The translations under genes were made by a program, and so were the position numbers. DNA of 64,000 bases from an uncultured Pseudomonadota bacterium (GTDB lineage: Bacteria; Pseudomonadota; Gammaproteobacteria; Burkholderiales; SG8-39). Of this stretch, positions 1-7,216 are shown piece after piece. The stretch is from NCBI GenBank assembly GCA_903834835.1, contig CAILKO010000054.1:1-64000 (forward strand), in the 5' to 3' direction. The notes under the pieces are model-generated. The model was given only the letters and a program-made list of their open reading frames with translations, was not told the origin of the DNA and made no database searches. Numbering within the stretch: position 1 is the stretch's first letter; the number at the start of each line of letters is the position of its first letter.

Positions 1-1
1 G

Positions 2-130
2 GAGGCTATGCGCTTTGCAACCCGTCGCTTGAATCACAGACCCCGGAAGTGCCTGGGCTTCCGAACACCCCACGAGGTGCTGTTCGGGTCTCTACAATCC
101 CAGAAAACCCCTGTTGCACTGTTGGGTTGA
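2..130 (+). pseudogene. IS30-family transposase, C-terminal end (cut by the window edge)
   Basis: An open frame enters from the left edge and ends at TGA 128-130. The last 42 residues include NHRPRKCLGFRTPHEVLF, the typical C-terminal signature of IS30-family DDE transposases. The catalytic core lies outside the window, so it cannot be said whether the gene is intact. The right inverted repeat of the element probably overlaps the 3' end, around 105-140, but its outer boundary cannot be fixed without the left end. The reverse-strand open frame over the same bases is a shadow. Confidence 0.8.
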
Positions 131-152
131 ACTCACCGGCGGGGTTGTGGAT

Positions 153-178
153 AGATAGTAACGTATACGTTACTATCT
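153..178. repeat. Dispersed palindrome, copy 1 (perfect 26-bp dyad)
   Basis: This is a perfect inverted repeat with no spacer: core GTAACGTATACGTTAC at 158-173, extended on each side by the arms AGATA and TATCT. It starts 23 bases after the IS30 transposase stop codon. Related copies lie at 19094, 41512 and 60050. The AT-rich arms contrast with the GC-rich surroundings. No function is recognised; possibilities are a dimeric regulator or nucleoid-protein site, or an insertion target. Confidence 0.9.
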
Positions 179-441
179 GTGCTGCGGGTGCCTGAATTTC
201 TTCCTTACTGAGCTCGATACGCCGGCCCCATCCTTTGCAGATGGCGTTACATCGCATCATTTCTTGTGGGGAAACCTTGATCGAACTCGCGATGGGTCGC
301 GGGTGCGATCGGTTGTTCGATCCTAAAACGACATGCGTGTATGCCATAGCGAAACGATCTCGGATGACAGAGCCGGATTGGTTGCCAAAATAGGTGATGG
401 GGCGTCAACTACTCTGGCACCCAATAGACGTCAGCTCTCAT
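179..441. other. Non-coding stretch between the IS30 end and the first nuclease gene
   Basis: Apart from palindrome copy 1 just to its left, I see nothing convincing here. A reverse-strand ORF (ATG at 347) crosses the stretch, the palindrome and the transposase end; its protein resembles no family I know and its second half is antisense to the transposase. Two in-frame start codons for the nuclease gene (GTG 394, ATG 397) lie at the right end. Confidence 0.5.
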
Positions 442-1290
442 ATGACATCCGCCACTATCAAACTCTTTCTCCCACACGGCGACGCAAAGCGCTTGCGGGT
501 AGGTGAGGTTTCGAACTGGACTGGGAAAGCACTTGCCGCTCCGAGAACCGAACTTGACGACTTGCTCCTTCGTGAAGAGGCCGAGAGCGCGGGCATTTAC
601 TTTCTTTTCGGCTCTGATCCTGAGAGTGGCGATGCCTTGGCTTACATCGGCGAAGCCGAGGTAATCCGAGACCGCCTTAAACAACACAAGGCCAAGGACT
701 TCTGGAACGCCGTCGTCGTATTCGTGAGCAAAGACGAAAACCTGACCAAGGCCCACATCCGTTACCTTGAGAACCGCCTTCTTCAAGAAGCAAAGAGGGC
801 TGGCCGCTACCGCCTTGAGAACGCGAACACAAGCAACCCAAAACTTCCCGAATCAGATCGTGAAGATATGGAGGTCTTCCTTGCCCGCATCCAGCAAGTC
901 CTACCCGTGCTAGGGTCAGACCTGCTCACGCCAATCTCGGGCTCGAACAAGGCGACCAAACCACAGAGTGAGTTGCTGTGCAAGATCAAGGGTGCGTCCG
1001 CTCGCGGAAAGCGAACTGAAGGCGGGTTCGTGGTGTACAAGGATTCAACAGCGGTTCTCCTTGAGCGTCCATCAGCTGAAGGACAGCATCCCTATATCGT
1101 CGCTCTTCGAAAGAAGCTAATTCAAGACGGGACGCTCGTTGAAACGAATGGCGTTCTCACCTTCACCAAGGATATGGAGTTCGGCAGTCCTAGTGCCGCC
1201 GCCGCAGTAATTCACGGAGGGGGGGCAAATGGCCTTACCGCTTGGAAAGACGCGAATGGCAAGTCTCTCAAGGATCTCGAGGAGAGCTAG
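442..1290 (+). CDS. GIY-YIG nuclease family protein with C-terminal DUF4357 domain
   Basis: Predicted 282-residue protein. After an N-terminal segment (IKLFLPHG...VSNWTGKALAAPR) there is a GIY-YIG-like core: GIYFLFG...ALAYIGEAEVIRDRLKQH, then a catalytic-type Glu in RYLENRLL. The last ~90 residues (GGFVVYKDSTAVLLERPS... to FGSPSAAAAVIHGG...) match DUF4357, often fused to such nucleases. The start is uncertain: GTG 394 and ATG 397 are in frame, but the family pattern favours ATG 442. It is followed by a second GIY-YIG gene and an HNH gene on the same strand, suggesting a small nuclease operon beside an insertion sequence. No methyltransferase is adjacent, so it is not an obvious restriction-modification system. 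Confidence 0.75.
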   Translation: MTSATIKLFLPHGDAKRLRVGEVSNWTGKALAAPRTELDDLLLREEAESAGIYFLFGSDPESGDALAYIGEAEVIRDRLKQHKAKDFWNAVVVFVSKDENLTKAHIRYLENRLLQEAKRAGRYRLENANTSNPKLPESDREDMEVFLARIQQVLPVLGSDLLTPISGSNKATKPQSELLCKIKGASARGKRTEGGFVVYKDSTAVLLERPSAEGQHPYIVALRKKLIQDGTLVETNGVLTFTKDMEFGSPSAAAAVIHGGGANGLTAWKDANGKSLKDLEES

Positions 1291-1817
1291 CCCGCCAGTC
1301 CACATGGACGCCGCGCGATGAAGACGCGCAGCACCGGTGGCTGTATCGTGAGCGGGAAATGAAGGCGCATCAGCTGAGCTTTGGCGGCGCAATACTCGAA
1401 CGCGGGTTCTGGCTCTACGTTTGGCGAGTGACGAAGGGAACGAATCAGTTTCTCTACGTGGGTCGTACTGGTGATAGCTCTTCACAGTTTGCGGCATCGC
1501 CATTTTCTCGAATCGGACAACACCTAGATCTACGGCCCAAGGCAAGCGCAAACATGCTCCACCGCCATATCCGAAATCGCGGCCTCGACCCAAAGCAATG
1601 CGCATTCAAATTCATCGCTATCGGGCCGGTCTTTGCGGAGCAAAAGACCCTTGAGGATCATCGCAAGTACCGAGACATTGTCGCGCCCATGGAGGCGGCA
1701 CTGGCCAAGCACCTTCGCGCCAAGGGCCACGATGTGTGCGGCAGTCATTCCAGCAACCATCCGCTCGACACCAAGCTGTTCGCTCAGGTTCTCATCAAAC
1801 TTGGCAATCTCGTCTAG
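1242..1817 (+). CDS. Second GIY-YIG-type nuclease-like protein
   Basis: 191 residues if started at ATG 1242, which overlaps the previous gene by 49 bases. ATG 1359 is an alternative start, but charged sequence upstream of it (WTPRDEDAQHRWLYRERE) looks coding. The motif pair is FWLYVWRV...NQFLYVGRTGD, followed by a helix with SRIGQHL and a late Glu-containing segment (IVAPMEAALAKHL), consistent with a GIY-YIG fold. It shares no close sequence similarity with the preceding GIY-YIG protein, so it is not a simple duplication. Function unknown; a DNA-cleaving role is inferred from the fold alone. Confidence 0.65.
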   Translation: MERREWQVSQGSRGELARQSTWTPRDEDAQHRWLYREREMKAHQLSFGGAILERGFWLYVWRVTKGTNQFLYVGRTGDSSSQFAASPFSRIGQHLDLRPKASANMLHRHIRNRGLDPKQCAFKFIAIGPVFAEQKTLEDHRKYRDIVAPMEAALAKHLRAKGHDVCGSHSSNHPLDTKLFAQVLIKLGNLV

Positions 1818-1872
1818 CGCCTTGCCGGCGAACAACACGCCGCACGCGGACGCGCGCCTGTGAACGTGAAAG

Positions 1873-2271
1873 GTGAGCGCACATGAAAGTGAGGCGCAGA
1901 GGTCGCGCAGAGTGAATCGATGGAACATCCCGGGTTGGCTGGAGGACGAGGTAATTGCGCGTGATCGCCAGTGCATTTACTGCAGGGTGTCATTCGAGTC
2001 TGCCCCTGAATCTCGTGGGGCAAGGCCAACGTGGGAGCACATCGTCAACGACGCGCGCATCATCAACCGCGAAAACATTGCTCTCTGTTGTTCATCCTGC
2101 AATGCAAGCAAAGGCGCCAAGGACTTGGGTGTGTGGTTGGGTTCGGCATATTGCCAGCGCCGTGGTATCACTCCAGAGTCCATCGCTGACGTTGCAAAGA
2201 AGGCGCTGGCTAACCCGCCGCTAACTGGTACGTCGGCGCCCGACAATTTGCTGCAGGGTCGACGGCCCTGA
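1873..2271 (+). CDS. HNH endonuclease domain protein
   Basis: 132 residues from GTG 1873; an inner GTG at 1912 (residue 14) may be the true start, because related proteins usually begin close to RWNIPGWL. Two zinc-binding cysteine pairs (CIYC at residues 34-37 and CCSSC around 72-76) flank WEHIVND at 54-60, whose His is the HNH general base, followed by the conserved Asn in RENIALCC. It is the third nuclease-type gene in a row on this strand, 55 bases after the second. Small stand-alone HNH proteins occur in prophages, defence loci and homing contexts; nothing here decides between these. Confidence 0.8.
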   Translation: MSAHESEAQRSRRVNRWNIPGWLEDEVIARDRQCIYCRVSFESAPESRGARPTWEHIVNDARIINRENIALCCSSCNASKGAKDLGVWLGSAYCQRRGITPESIADVAKKALANPPLTGTSAPDNLLQGRRP

Positions 2272-2337
2272 CGGAGCGCGTCCCGAGCTCAGACGTCACG
2301 CCGCACAATCTCCCTCTCAGGTCTTCAACGCGCCTCA

Positions 2338-2748
2338 ATGAAAATCACCGTCTCCACCCTAGTCACCGCCCCCCTCGCAGAAGTCTGGCGCGCCTACAAC
2401 TCGCCCGAAGACATCAAGGTCTGGAACACGGCCTCTCCGGACTGGCACACAACGGCTTCTTCTGTCGATCTTCGCGTGGGCGGCAGGTTTTCGTCCCGCA
2501 TGGAGGCGAAGGATGGCTCGTGCGGTTTTGACTTTGCCGGGGAGTTCACGAAGGTGGTTCCGCAGAAGCTCCTTGAGTACAGTTTTGGCGAGCGTACCGG
2601 CGTGGTGGAGTTTGCCGAGGGCGACAAAGGGGTGACGGTTACGGTGAGCTTCGACAGTGAACCGACGCACTCCGAGGAGCAGCAGCGCGCCGGATGGCAG
2701 GCAATTCTGGACAGCTTCGCCCGCCATGTCGTGGCGCGGCGCCTGTGA
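2338..2748 (+). CDS. SRPBCC (AHSA1-like) domain protein
   Basis: 136 residues. The N-terminal strand and helix ITVSTLVTAPLAEVWRAYNSPEDIKVWN, the middle RVGGRFSSRMEAKDG...FAGEFTKVVPQKLLEYSF and the C-terminal helix ending WQAILDSFARHV match the AHSA1 branch of the START/SRPBCC superfamily (hydrophobic-pocket helix-grip fold). Such proteins have varied or unknown ligands. No strong ribosome binding site precedes the ATG. It sits alone between the nuclease genes and the first toxin-antitoxin pair. Confidence 0.8.
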   Translation: MKITVSTLVTAPLAEVWRAYNSPEDIKVWNTASPDWHTTASSVDLRVGGRFSSRMEAKDGSCGFDFAGEFTKVVPQKLLEYSFGERTGVVEFAEGDKGVTVTVSFDSEPTHSEEQQRAGWQAILDSFARHVVARRL

Positions 2749-2838
2749 TTCCGGACGGTATGCGTCACCAACCCGCCTGTCTCGTATCCAGCGCCGCCCG
2801 GGCGTAGACTTCGTTGTTCGTATCGCTGGAGCACACTC

Positions 2839-3069
2839 ATGTCCGCACTGCTGGTTGAACTTTCCAGGAAAGCTCAGACCCTCACAGTCGAGGAGCGGGC
2901 ACAGCTCGCCCAGGAGTTGCTTGAGTCGGTCGAACGCGATTCCGATCCCGAGGTCCAGGTGGCCTGGGAGGCAGAGATCGCCTCCCGCATCTCCAGGTAC
3001 GAACGGGGGGAGGCCGAACTCATACCCGCGGAAGAGGTGTTTGCCGCGGCGCGCCGTCTTACGAAGTGA
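2839..3069 (+). CDS. Antitoxin of a type II toxin-antitoxin pair (addiction module family)
   Basis: 76 residues: a hydrophobic N-terminal helix (ALLVELSRKAQTLTVEERAQLAQELLESV) and an acidic tail ending in IPAEEVFAAARRL. This is the pattern of the small addiction-module antitoxins that pair with RelE/ParE toxins. GGAG lies 8 bases before the ATG. Its 3' end overlaps the toxin start by four bases (GTGA), so the two are translationally coupled. The antitoxin should neutralise the downstream toxin by direct binding and probably represses the shared promoter. Confidence 0.8.
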   Translation: MSALLVELSRKAQTLTVEERAQLAQELLESVERDSDPEVQVAWEAEIASRISRYERGEAELIPAEEVFAAARRLTK

Positions 3070-3359
3070 AGCCGGCTCGCTTCCTTCGGGAGGCGCAGGA
3101 AGAGTTCCTCGAACAGGTCGCGTACTACGAAGAACAACAGCAGGGACTCGGCGATCACTTCCGTGAGTCTGTCGAGGCCGCCACCGCGCTTGCCTCTACA
3201 CACCCGAAGCTCGGGTCGCCGTGGAAGCTTCGCACGCGGCGTGTATTTCCCAAGGGTTTTCCGGTTTCGGTCGTGTACCGCACTGAAGCCGACGAACTGG
3301 TCTTTCTGGCGATAGCCCACTTCAGGCGTCGGCCTGCGTATTGGCGGCGCCGCAAGTGA
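3066..3359 (+). CDS. RelE/ParE-family toxin
   Basis: 97 residues from GTG 3066. ARFLREAQEEFLEQVAYYEEQQQGLGDHFRESVEAA, LGSPWKLRTRRVFPKGFPVSVVYRTEADELVFLAIAHFRRRPAYW is the standard ParE/RelE layout: an amphipathic N-terminal helix pair, a basic strand, a YR strand and a C-terminal AIAHxRRxPxYW end. Families with this ending are mostly ParE-like (gyrase-directed) toxins, but the target cannot be read from the sequence. It forms a complete pair with the antitoxin immediately upstream. Confidence 0.85.
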   Translation: MKPARFLREAQEEFLEQVAYYEEQQQGLGDHFRESVEAATALASTHPKLGSPWKLRTRRVFPKGFPVSVVYRTEADELVFLAIAHFRRRPAYWRRRK

Positions 3360-3511
3360 CTGCCCGGCGCAGATGGACGCGAAGGCGCTGCGCACTAGGC
3401 CGTGTCCATTCGCACGACTCACGATCACTTCTCGCAATCAGCCTGGCTGAAAGTTCGCCCGGAATGGCTGCGTTCGCCCGATAACTTCGCGTCAGGCCGC
3501 GCAGGTCCCCG

Positions 3512-4000
3512 ATGCCCATCACCATCACTGAAGGCTACTCGCCCGGTTGCATCGGGCGCATTACCCAGCTGCATGCCGGCTACTACGCAGGCAAGAGCGG
3601 CTTCGGCCTCGAGTTCGAAGCCCGGGTCGCGCGCGAGCTTGCGGAGTTCTGCCAGCACTACGTCAGCGGCCGTGACGGCATCTGGCTGGCCCGCGGTACG
3701 GAGATCGAAGCGTCCGTGGTGATCGACGGCTCGCAGGCGCAAACGACCGGCGCGCATCTGCGCTGGTTCATCACCTCCGACGCCCTGCGCGGGCAAGGTA
3801 TCGGTCGACAATTGCTCGAAACGGCACTGGCCTTCGTGGACCGCTGCGGTTATCGCTCAACCTATCTCTGGACCTTCGCGGGACTGGACGCCGCCCGGCA
3901 TCTTTACGAGGCTCACGGTTTCCGGCTGGTGCACGAGAGCGAGGGCAGGCAGTGGGGTGCCGTGGTGCGGGAGCAGAGGTTTCAGCGTGGGGCGGGCTAG
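3512..4000 (+). CDS. GNAT-family N-acetyltransferase
   Basis: 162 residues. The acetyl-CoA-binding motif A is clear: LRWFITSDALRGQGIGRQLLETAL, including the R-x-x-G-x-G/A loop as RGQGIG. It is followed by YRSTYLWTFAGLDAARHLYEAHGFRLV, the usual motif B of this superfamily. The N-terminal IGRITQLHAGYYAGKSGFGLEFEARV resembles the GNAT domain seen alone or fused to MarR regulators. The substrate is unknown. It lies between two toxin-antitoxin loci, which favours an accessory origin. Confidence 0.8.
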   Translation: MPITITEGYSPGCIGRITQLHAGYYAGKSGFGLEFEARVARELAEFCQHYVSGRDGIWLARGTEIEASVVIDGSQAQTTGAHLRWFITSDALRGQGIGRQLLETALAFVDRCGYRSTYLWTFAGLDAARHLYEAHGFRLVHESEGRQWGAVVREQRFQRGAG

Positions 4001-4139
4001 GCCTTAGCTACTGCGTACGGGCGAGCATCGCCGTGAAAGCTCGACCTTCCGGGATGGCCACCGCAGAGCACGACGTTACGGTCATTGGCGACCCCTTCCC
4101 GATTGATGCAGAATTGGGGCAGATTGGAGGTATCAGGAT

Positions 4140-4325
4140 ATGTCGACAGTAAAGGAAGAACTTGCCCGTCTCATCCAGGGGCAACCGGAAGACAGCTCCC
4201 GCGAGGAGATCGTGCGCGAGCTTGCCTTCCATGTCATGGTAGAACGTGGCCTCGCCGACTCAGACGCGAAGCGCACAATCTCGAACGATGAGATGGGGCG
4301 GCGTATCCGCGCATGGCAGAAGTAA
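4140..4325 (+). CDS. Orphan antitoxin-like protein (partner toxin deleted)
   Basis: 61 residues: STVKEELARLIQGQPEDSSREEIVRELAFHVMVERGLADSDAKRTISNDEMGRRIRAW. The ISNDEMxRRIRxW ending is common in small antitoxins whose gene overlaps a RelE/ParE toxin gene. Here the overlapping downstream frame (ATG 4313) begins like such a toxin but is cut off after about 17 codons. GGAGG lies 7 bases before the ATG. The gene itself looks intact. Confidence 0.7.
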   Translation: MSTVKEELARLIQGQPEDSSREEIVRELAFHVMVERGLADSDAKRTISNDEMGRRIRAWQK

Positions 4326-4363
4326 CCTGGACTGCAGAGGCTGAGCGATGGCTGCAGGACATT
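4313..4363 (+). pseudogene. Truncated 5' end of a RelE/ParE toxin gene
   Basis: The frame starting at ATG 4313 encodes MAEVTWTAEAERWLQDI, the usual first residues of a ParE/RelE toxin, overlapping the antitoxin stop by 13 bases as in intact pairs. After that Ile the toxin sequence ends. The same bases become the start of a thioesterase gene read in another frame. The frame stays open to 4903 but without any toxin-like sequence. This is best explained by a deletion with its right end at about 4362. Confidence 0.7.
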
Positions 4364-4799
4364 GAGCGACATCCAGACGAGAATTGCAGCGAGCTTCGAC
4401 GCGCAGGGGCTGATGAAAACCCTGGGCGCGAAGCTTGTCCACGTCGAAGAAGGCGAAGTGCACATCGCGCTGCCTTTTTCGACGCAGCTCTCCCAGCAGC
4501 ACGGCTATGTACACGCCGGCGCGATCACCAGCGTGGTCGACAGCGCCTGCGGCTATGCGGCGCTGACGAAGACGCCGCCGGGCTCGGAGATCGTCACGGC
4601 CGAGTTCAAGGTGAATTTCATGCGGCCCGCGATCGGGGAGCACTTCCTCGCCATCGGACGGGTACAGAGCGCGGGGAAGCTCCTCACGGTATGCAGCGGA
4701 GAAGTCCGCGCGTATTCCAGTGGCGGGGCTGTGCAGAAGGTGATCGCCCTGATGCAGGCCACGATGGTGACCGTGCAGCACCCGGCACGGCCGGCCTAG
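4362..4799 (+). CDS. PaaI-type hotdog-fold thioesterase
   Basis: 145 residues from TTG 4362; ATG 4413 is an alternative. Hotdog-fold signature: HVEEGEVHIALPFSTQLSQQHGYVHAGAITSVVDSACGYAAL, with the HxGxxxxxxDxxxG catalytic pattern, and the strand pair EIVTAEFKVNFMRPAIGEHFLAIGRV. Members hydrolyse acyl- or aryl-CoA thioesters. The conserved N-terminal SDIQTRIAASFDAQGLM starts exactly where the deleted toxin gene ends. The TTG start may therefore be a product of the deletion junction, with translation now coupled to the toxin-stub reading. Confidence 0.8.
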   Translation: MSDIQTRIAASFDAQGLMKTLGAKLVHVEEGEVHIALPFSTQLSQQHGYVHAGAITSVVDSACGYAALTKTPPGSEIVTAEFKVNFMRPAIGEHFLAIGRVQSAGKLLTVCSGEVRAYSSGGAVQKVIALMQATMVTVQHPARPA

Positions 4800-4884
4800 G
4801 TCGACTCGCCGGCGGCACGCCCCCCGGATTGCTCCAGCGCCAGACCGGGTGCTACCATGGTGACACCCAACCCGGAGCGCGGGC

Positions 4885-5169
4885 ATGTCCACGACTTCAC
4901 TGAAGCTGCCTGATGACGTAAAGCAGCTGGCTGCCGCCGCAGCAAAACAACAAGGCGTCACACCCCATGCGTTCATGGTCGATGCCATTCGTACCGCAGC
5001 GGCACATGCGGAGCGGCGTGCGCAGTTTGTCGCTGACGCGGTGGCTTCAAGAGAAGAAGCCGTCAAATCCGGCAAGGGGTACGCGGCGGAGGAGGTTCAT
5101 GCCTACCTGCGCGCCCGGGTCAAGGGCAAGCCTGTCCCCAAGCCCCGGGCCAAATCTTGGCGCGGGTAA
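4885..5169 (+). CDS. Ribbon-helix-helix antitoxin
   Basis: 94 residues. TTSLKLPDDVKQLAAAAAKQQGVTPHAFMVDAIRTAAAHAERRAQFVADA is a CopG/ParD-like ribbon-helix-helix domain: a DNA-contacting beta strand followed by two helices. A basic, proline-rich tail (KGKPVPKPRAKSWRG) probably wraps the toxin. The 3' end overlaps the ParE-like gene by 13 bases. It should form a toxin-neutralising, autoregulating dimer. Confidence 0.8.
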   Translation: MSTTSLKLPDDVKQLAAAAAKQQGVTPHAFMVDAIRTAAAHAERRAQFVADAVASREEAVKSGKGYAAEEVHAYLRARVKGKPVPKPRAKSWRG

Positions 5170-5453
5170 TCTACACCGAGCGAGCGCTCTCTGATCTGAG
5201 CCGGCTTGCTGATTTTCTTATGCAGGCTGAACCTGCAGCTGCCCTGGAAACGGTAGAGCTCATCGCCGAGGCGGTGCAGGTTCTCGAGAATCATCCGCTG
5301 ATCGGGCGCTCCGCGGAGCAGGGCCTTAGAGAGCTTGTCATATCGCGCGGCAAGTCCGGCTACGTTGCGCTGTACAGCTATGAGCCAGTTGAGGATACGG
5401 TGCTCGTCCTTGCAGTGCGGCATCAGCGCGAAGCCGGCCATACTCCCGAGTAA
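5157..5453 (+). CDS. ParE-family toxin
   Basis: 98 residues from TTG 5157. ARVIYTERALSDLSRLADFLMQAEPAAALETVELIAEAVQVLENHPLIGR followed by LRELVISRGKSGYVALYSYEPVEDTVLVLAVRHQREAGH is the full ParE/RelE layout, ending with the typical VLAVRHQREAGY-like strand. It forms an intact pair with the overlapping ribbon-helix-helix antitoxin. TTG is the only plausible start at the position the family expects. Confidence 0.85.
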   Translation: MARVIYTERALSDLSRLADFLMQAEPAAALETVELIAEAVQVLENHPLIGRSAEQGLRELVISRGKSGYVALYSYEPVEDTVLVLAVRHQREAGHTPE

Positions 5454-5516
5454 GCGGCGAGTCCAGGGTTTCCCTCCTCCGGTCATCCTGAAGCCAGGCT
5501 CGCGCGTTGTGCGGGC

Positions 5517-6134
5517 ATGGATGCCCCCGTTGCAAACCGCGATCCCGTGCACCTCGTGCAGCGCAGCCGCCTTGGCGAAGCCTGTTTTCGCGAGCCGGCA
5601 GATTGTCTGGCCTACCTGCGTGCGCTCGCGGACTGCGCGACGCGGCTGGAGGCGGCGGTGCATGCCTATGCGCTGATGGGCAATCACGTGCATCTGCTGG
5701 TGACCCCGGGGCGCGCGGGCGGCGAGCGGCTGCTGCGCGGACTCGCGGTGCGGCACGAACTCGAGCCGCAGGATGACGAGGGCTTTAATCCGGACGAGGC
5801 GCCGCGCGTGCTGCGCCGCGATTCGCTGACGCCGATCCGGGCGCGCCGTCATCTGCTCGCCTGCATGCGCTATATCGAGCTGAACCCGGTGCGCGCCAGG
5901 CTTGTGCGCGCGCCGGCGGACTGGCGCTGGTCCAGCCACCGCGCGAATGCGCTCGGGGAGGACGACCCGCTCGTCGCGCCGCATCCGGTCTACTACGCGC
6001 TCGGGCGTACGCCGGGGGAGCGGCAGGCGAGCTATCGGGATTTGTTCACAGTCCGTCGTGCGGCACTGACCGCGCGCGATGCGGCCTGTGCGCTGTACCG
6101 GGTGCAGCGAACGCCCGCCGGCGTGCCGGCCTAG
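5517..6134 (+). CDS. Degenerate REP-associated tyrosine transposase (RAYT, IS200-like)
   Basis: 205 residues. N-terminal VHLVQRSRLGEACFREPADCLAYL..., the HUH-type HAYALMGNHVHLLVTP at residues 49-64, and C-terminal YIELNPVRARLVRAPADWRWSSHRANALG are clear RAYT landmarks. Between them the ~40-residue segment that normally carries the catalytic tyrosine and the NARYxRTGTLWEGRYKSS stretch is missing, replaced by an unrelated acidic stretch (QDDEGFNPDEAPRVLRRD). Family members usually open with an RGNNRQ motif, here altered to QRSRLG. It is probably inactive, though the frame is open. Its stop overlaps that of dinB on the other strand. Confidence 0.75.
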   Translation: MDAPVANRDPVHLVQRSRLGEACFREPADCLAYLRALADCATRLEAAVHAYALMGNHVHLLVTPGRAGGERLLRGLAVRHELEPQDDEGFNPDEAPRVLRRDSLTPIRARRHLLACMRYIELNPVRARLVRAPADWRWSSHRANALGEDDPLVAPHPVYYALGRTPGERQASYRDLFTVRRAALTARDAACALYRVQRTPAGVPA

Positions 6135-7207
6135 CCGCCAGTTGTCTGGGTGCCGTAGTCGGGCACGAGTTCGTGCACGCCGACACCGAGCAGCCGCACG
6201 GCCCGGGCGGGCTCGCCGGACGCTTCGGTGCGCTCGACGAGCGCAATGGCGCGCGCGACGATTTCTTCCGGGTCGCGCGTCGCGAGACTGGCGGTGTGGC
6301 TGCGCGTCACGGTGCTGAAATCGCCGAAGCGCACCTTGATGTTCACCGTGCGCGCGCGCAGCTGCTTGTCAGCGAGCGTGGCGGCGGCGCGCCGGGCGAG
6401 GCGCTCGATTTCCGCGCGGATCTCCGCGCCATCGGCCAGGTCGACCGCATAGGTGGTCTCGCCGCTCACCGACTTGCGCGGGCGGTCCGGTGTGACCGGC
6501 CGGTCGTCTTCGCCGATCGCGAGACGGCGCAGCGAGTCCGCCTGCCGACCGACGGACTGGCGCAAGGCAAGCGCATCGGTGGTACGCAGTTCGACCAGCC
6601 GGCGCACGCCGAGCGCGTGCAGCTTCTTCGCGGTGACCGGGCCGACGCCCCACAGCGCCTCGACCGGCAGTTCCTGCAGAAAGGCTTCCACGCGTTCCGG
6701 CGGAATCACGGTGAGTCCATCGGGCTTGCGCCAGCCGGAAGCGATCTTCGCGAGAAACTTGTTCGGCGCGACGCCCGCGGAGGCGGTGAGGCCGGTCGCA
6801 TCGCGGATCTCCTGCTTCAGCCGTTGCGCGACGCGCGTCGCATAGCGCTCGCCGAACAGATTCTCGGTGACATCCAGATAGGCCTCGTCGAGCGCGATCG
6901 GCTCGACCAGCGGCGTGGCGGAATGCAGGATGTCCATCACCTGGCGCGACACCGCGCGGTAGCGCTGGAAATCGGGGCGCAGCAGCACGAGATCGGGGCA
7001 CAGGCGCAGCGCGCGCGAAGTCGGCATCGCCGAGCGCACGCCGTGCCGGCGCGCTTCATAACTGGCGGCGGCGATCACGCCGCGCGATTCCGCCGAGCCG
7101 CCGACGGCCACCGGACGCCCGCGCAGTTCGGGCGCATCGCGTTGTTCGACCGACGCGTAGAACGCGTCCATGTCGATGTGGATGATGCGGCGCAGAGCCC
7201 CGGGCAT
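6131..7207 (-). CDS. dinB: DNA polymerase IV
   Basis: 358 residues, a normal length. IIHIDMDAFYASVEQRD (residues 8-24) carries the first metal-binding Asp of Y-family polymerases. PIALDEAYLDVT (about 103-114) carries the second acidic pair; the usual Ser before LDEA is Ala. The helix-hairpin-helix region (PVEALWGVGPVTAKKLHALG) and the C-terminal little finger (SGETTYAVDLAD...RTVNIKVRFGDFSTVTRS) are present. It performs error-prone translesion synthesis. It converges with the RAYT-like gene, sharing the stop region. Confidence 0.95.
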   Translation of the reverse strand: MPGALRRIIHIDMDAFYASVEQRDAPELRGRPVAVGGSAESRGVIAAASYEARRHGVRSAMPTSRALRLCPDLVLLRPDFQRYRAVSRQVMDILHSATPLVEPIALDEAYLDVTENLFGERYATRVAQRLKQEIRDATGLTASAGVAPNKFLAKIASGWRKPDGLTVIPPERVEAFLQELPVEALWGVGPVTAKKLHALGVRRLVELRTTDALALRQSVGRQADSLRRLAIGEDDRPVTPDRPRKSVSGETTYAVDLADGAEIRAEIERLARRAAATLADKQLRARTVNIKVRFGDFSTVTRSHTASLATRDPEEIVARAIALVERTEASGEPARAVRLLGVGVHELVPDYGTQTTGG

Positions 7208-7216
7208 GCGGCGATT

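Noticed and set aside
6..347. Reverse-strand ORF of 113 codons over the left end
   Set aside because: It runs antisense through the IS30 transposase end and the palindrome, and has no recognisable family. The first half remains unexplained but is not convincing as a gene.
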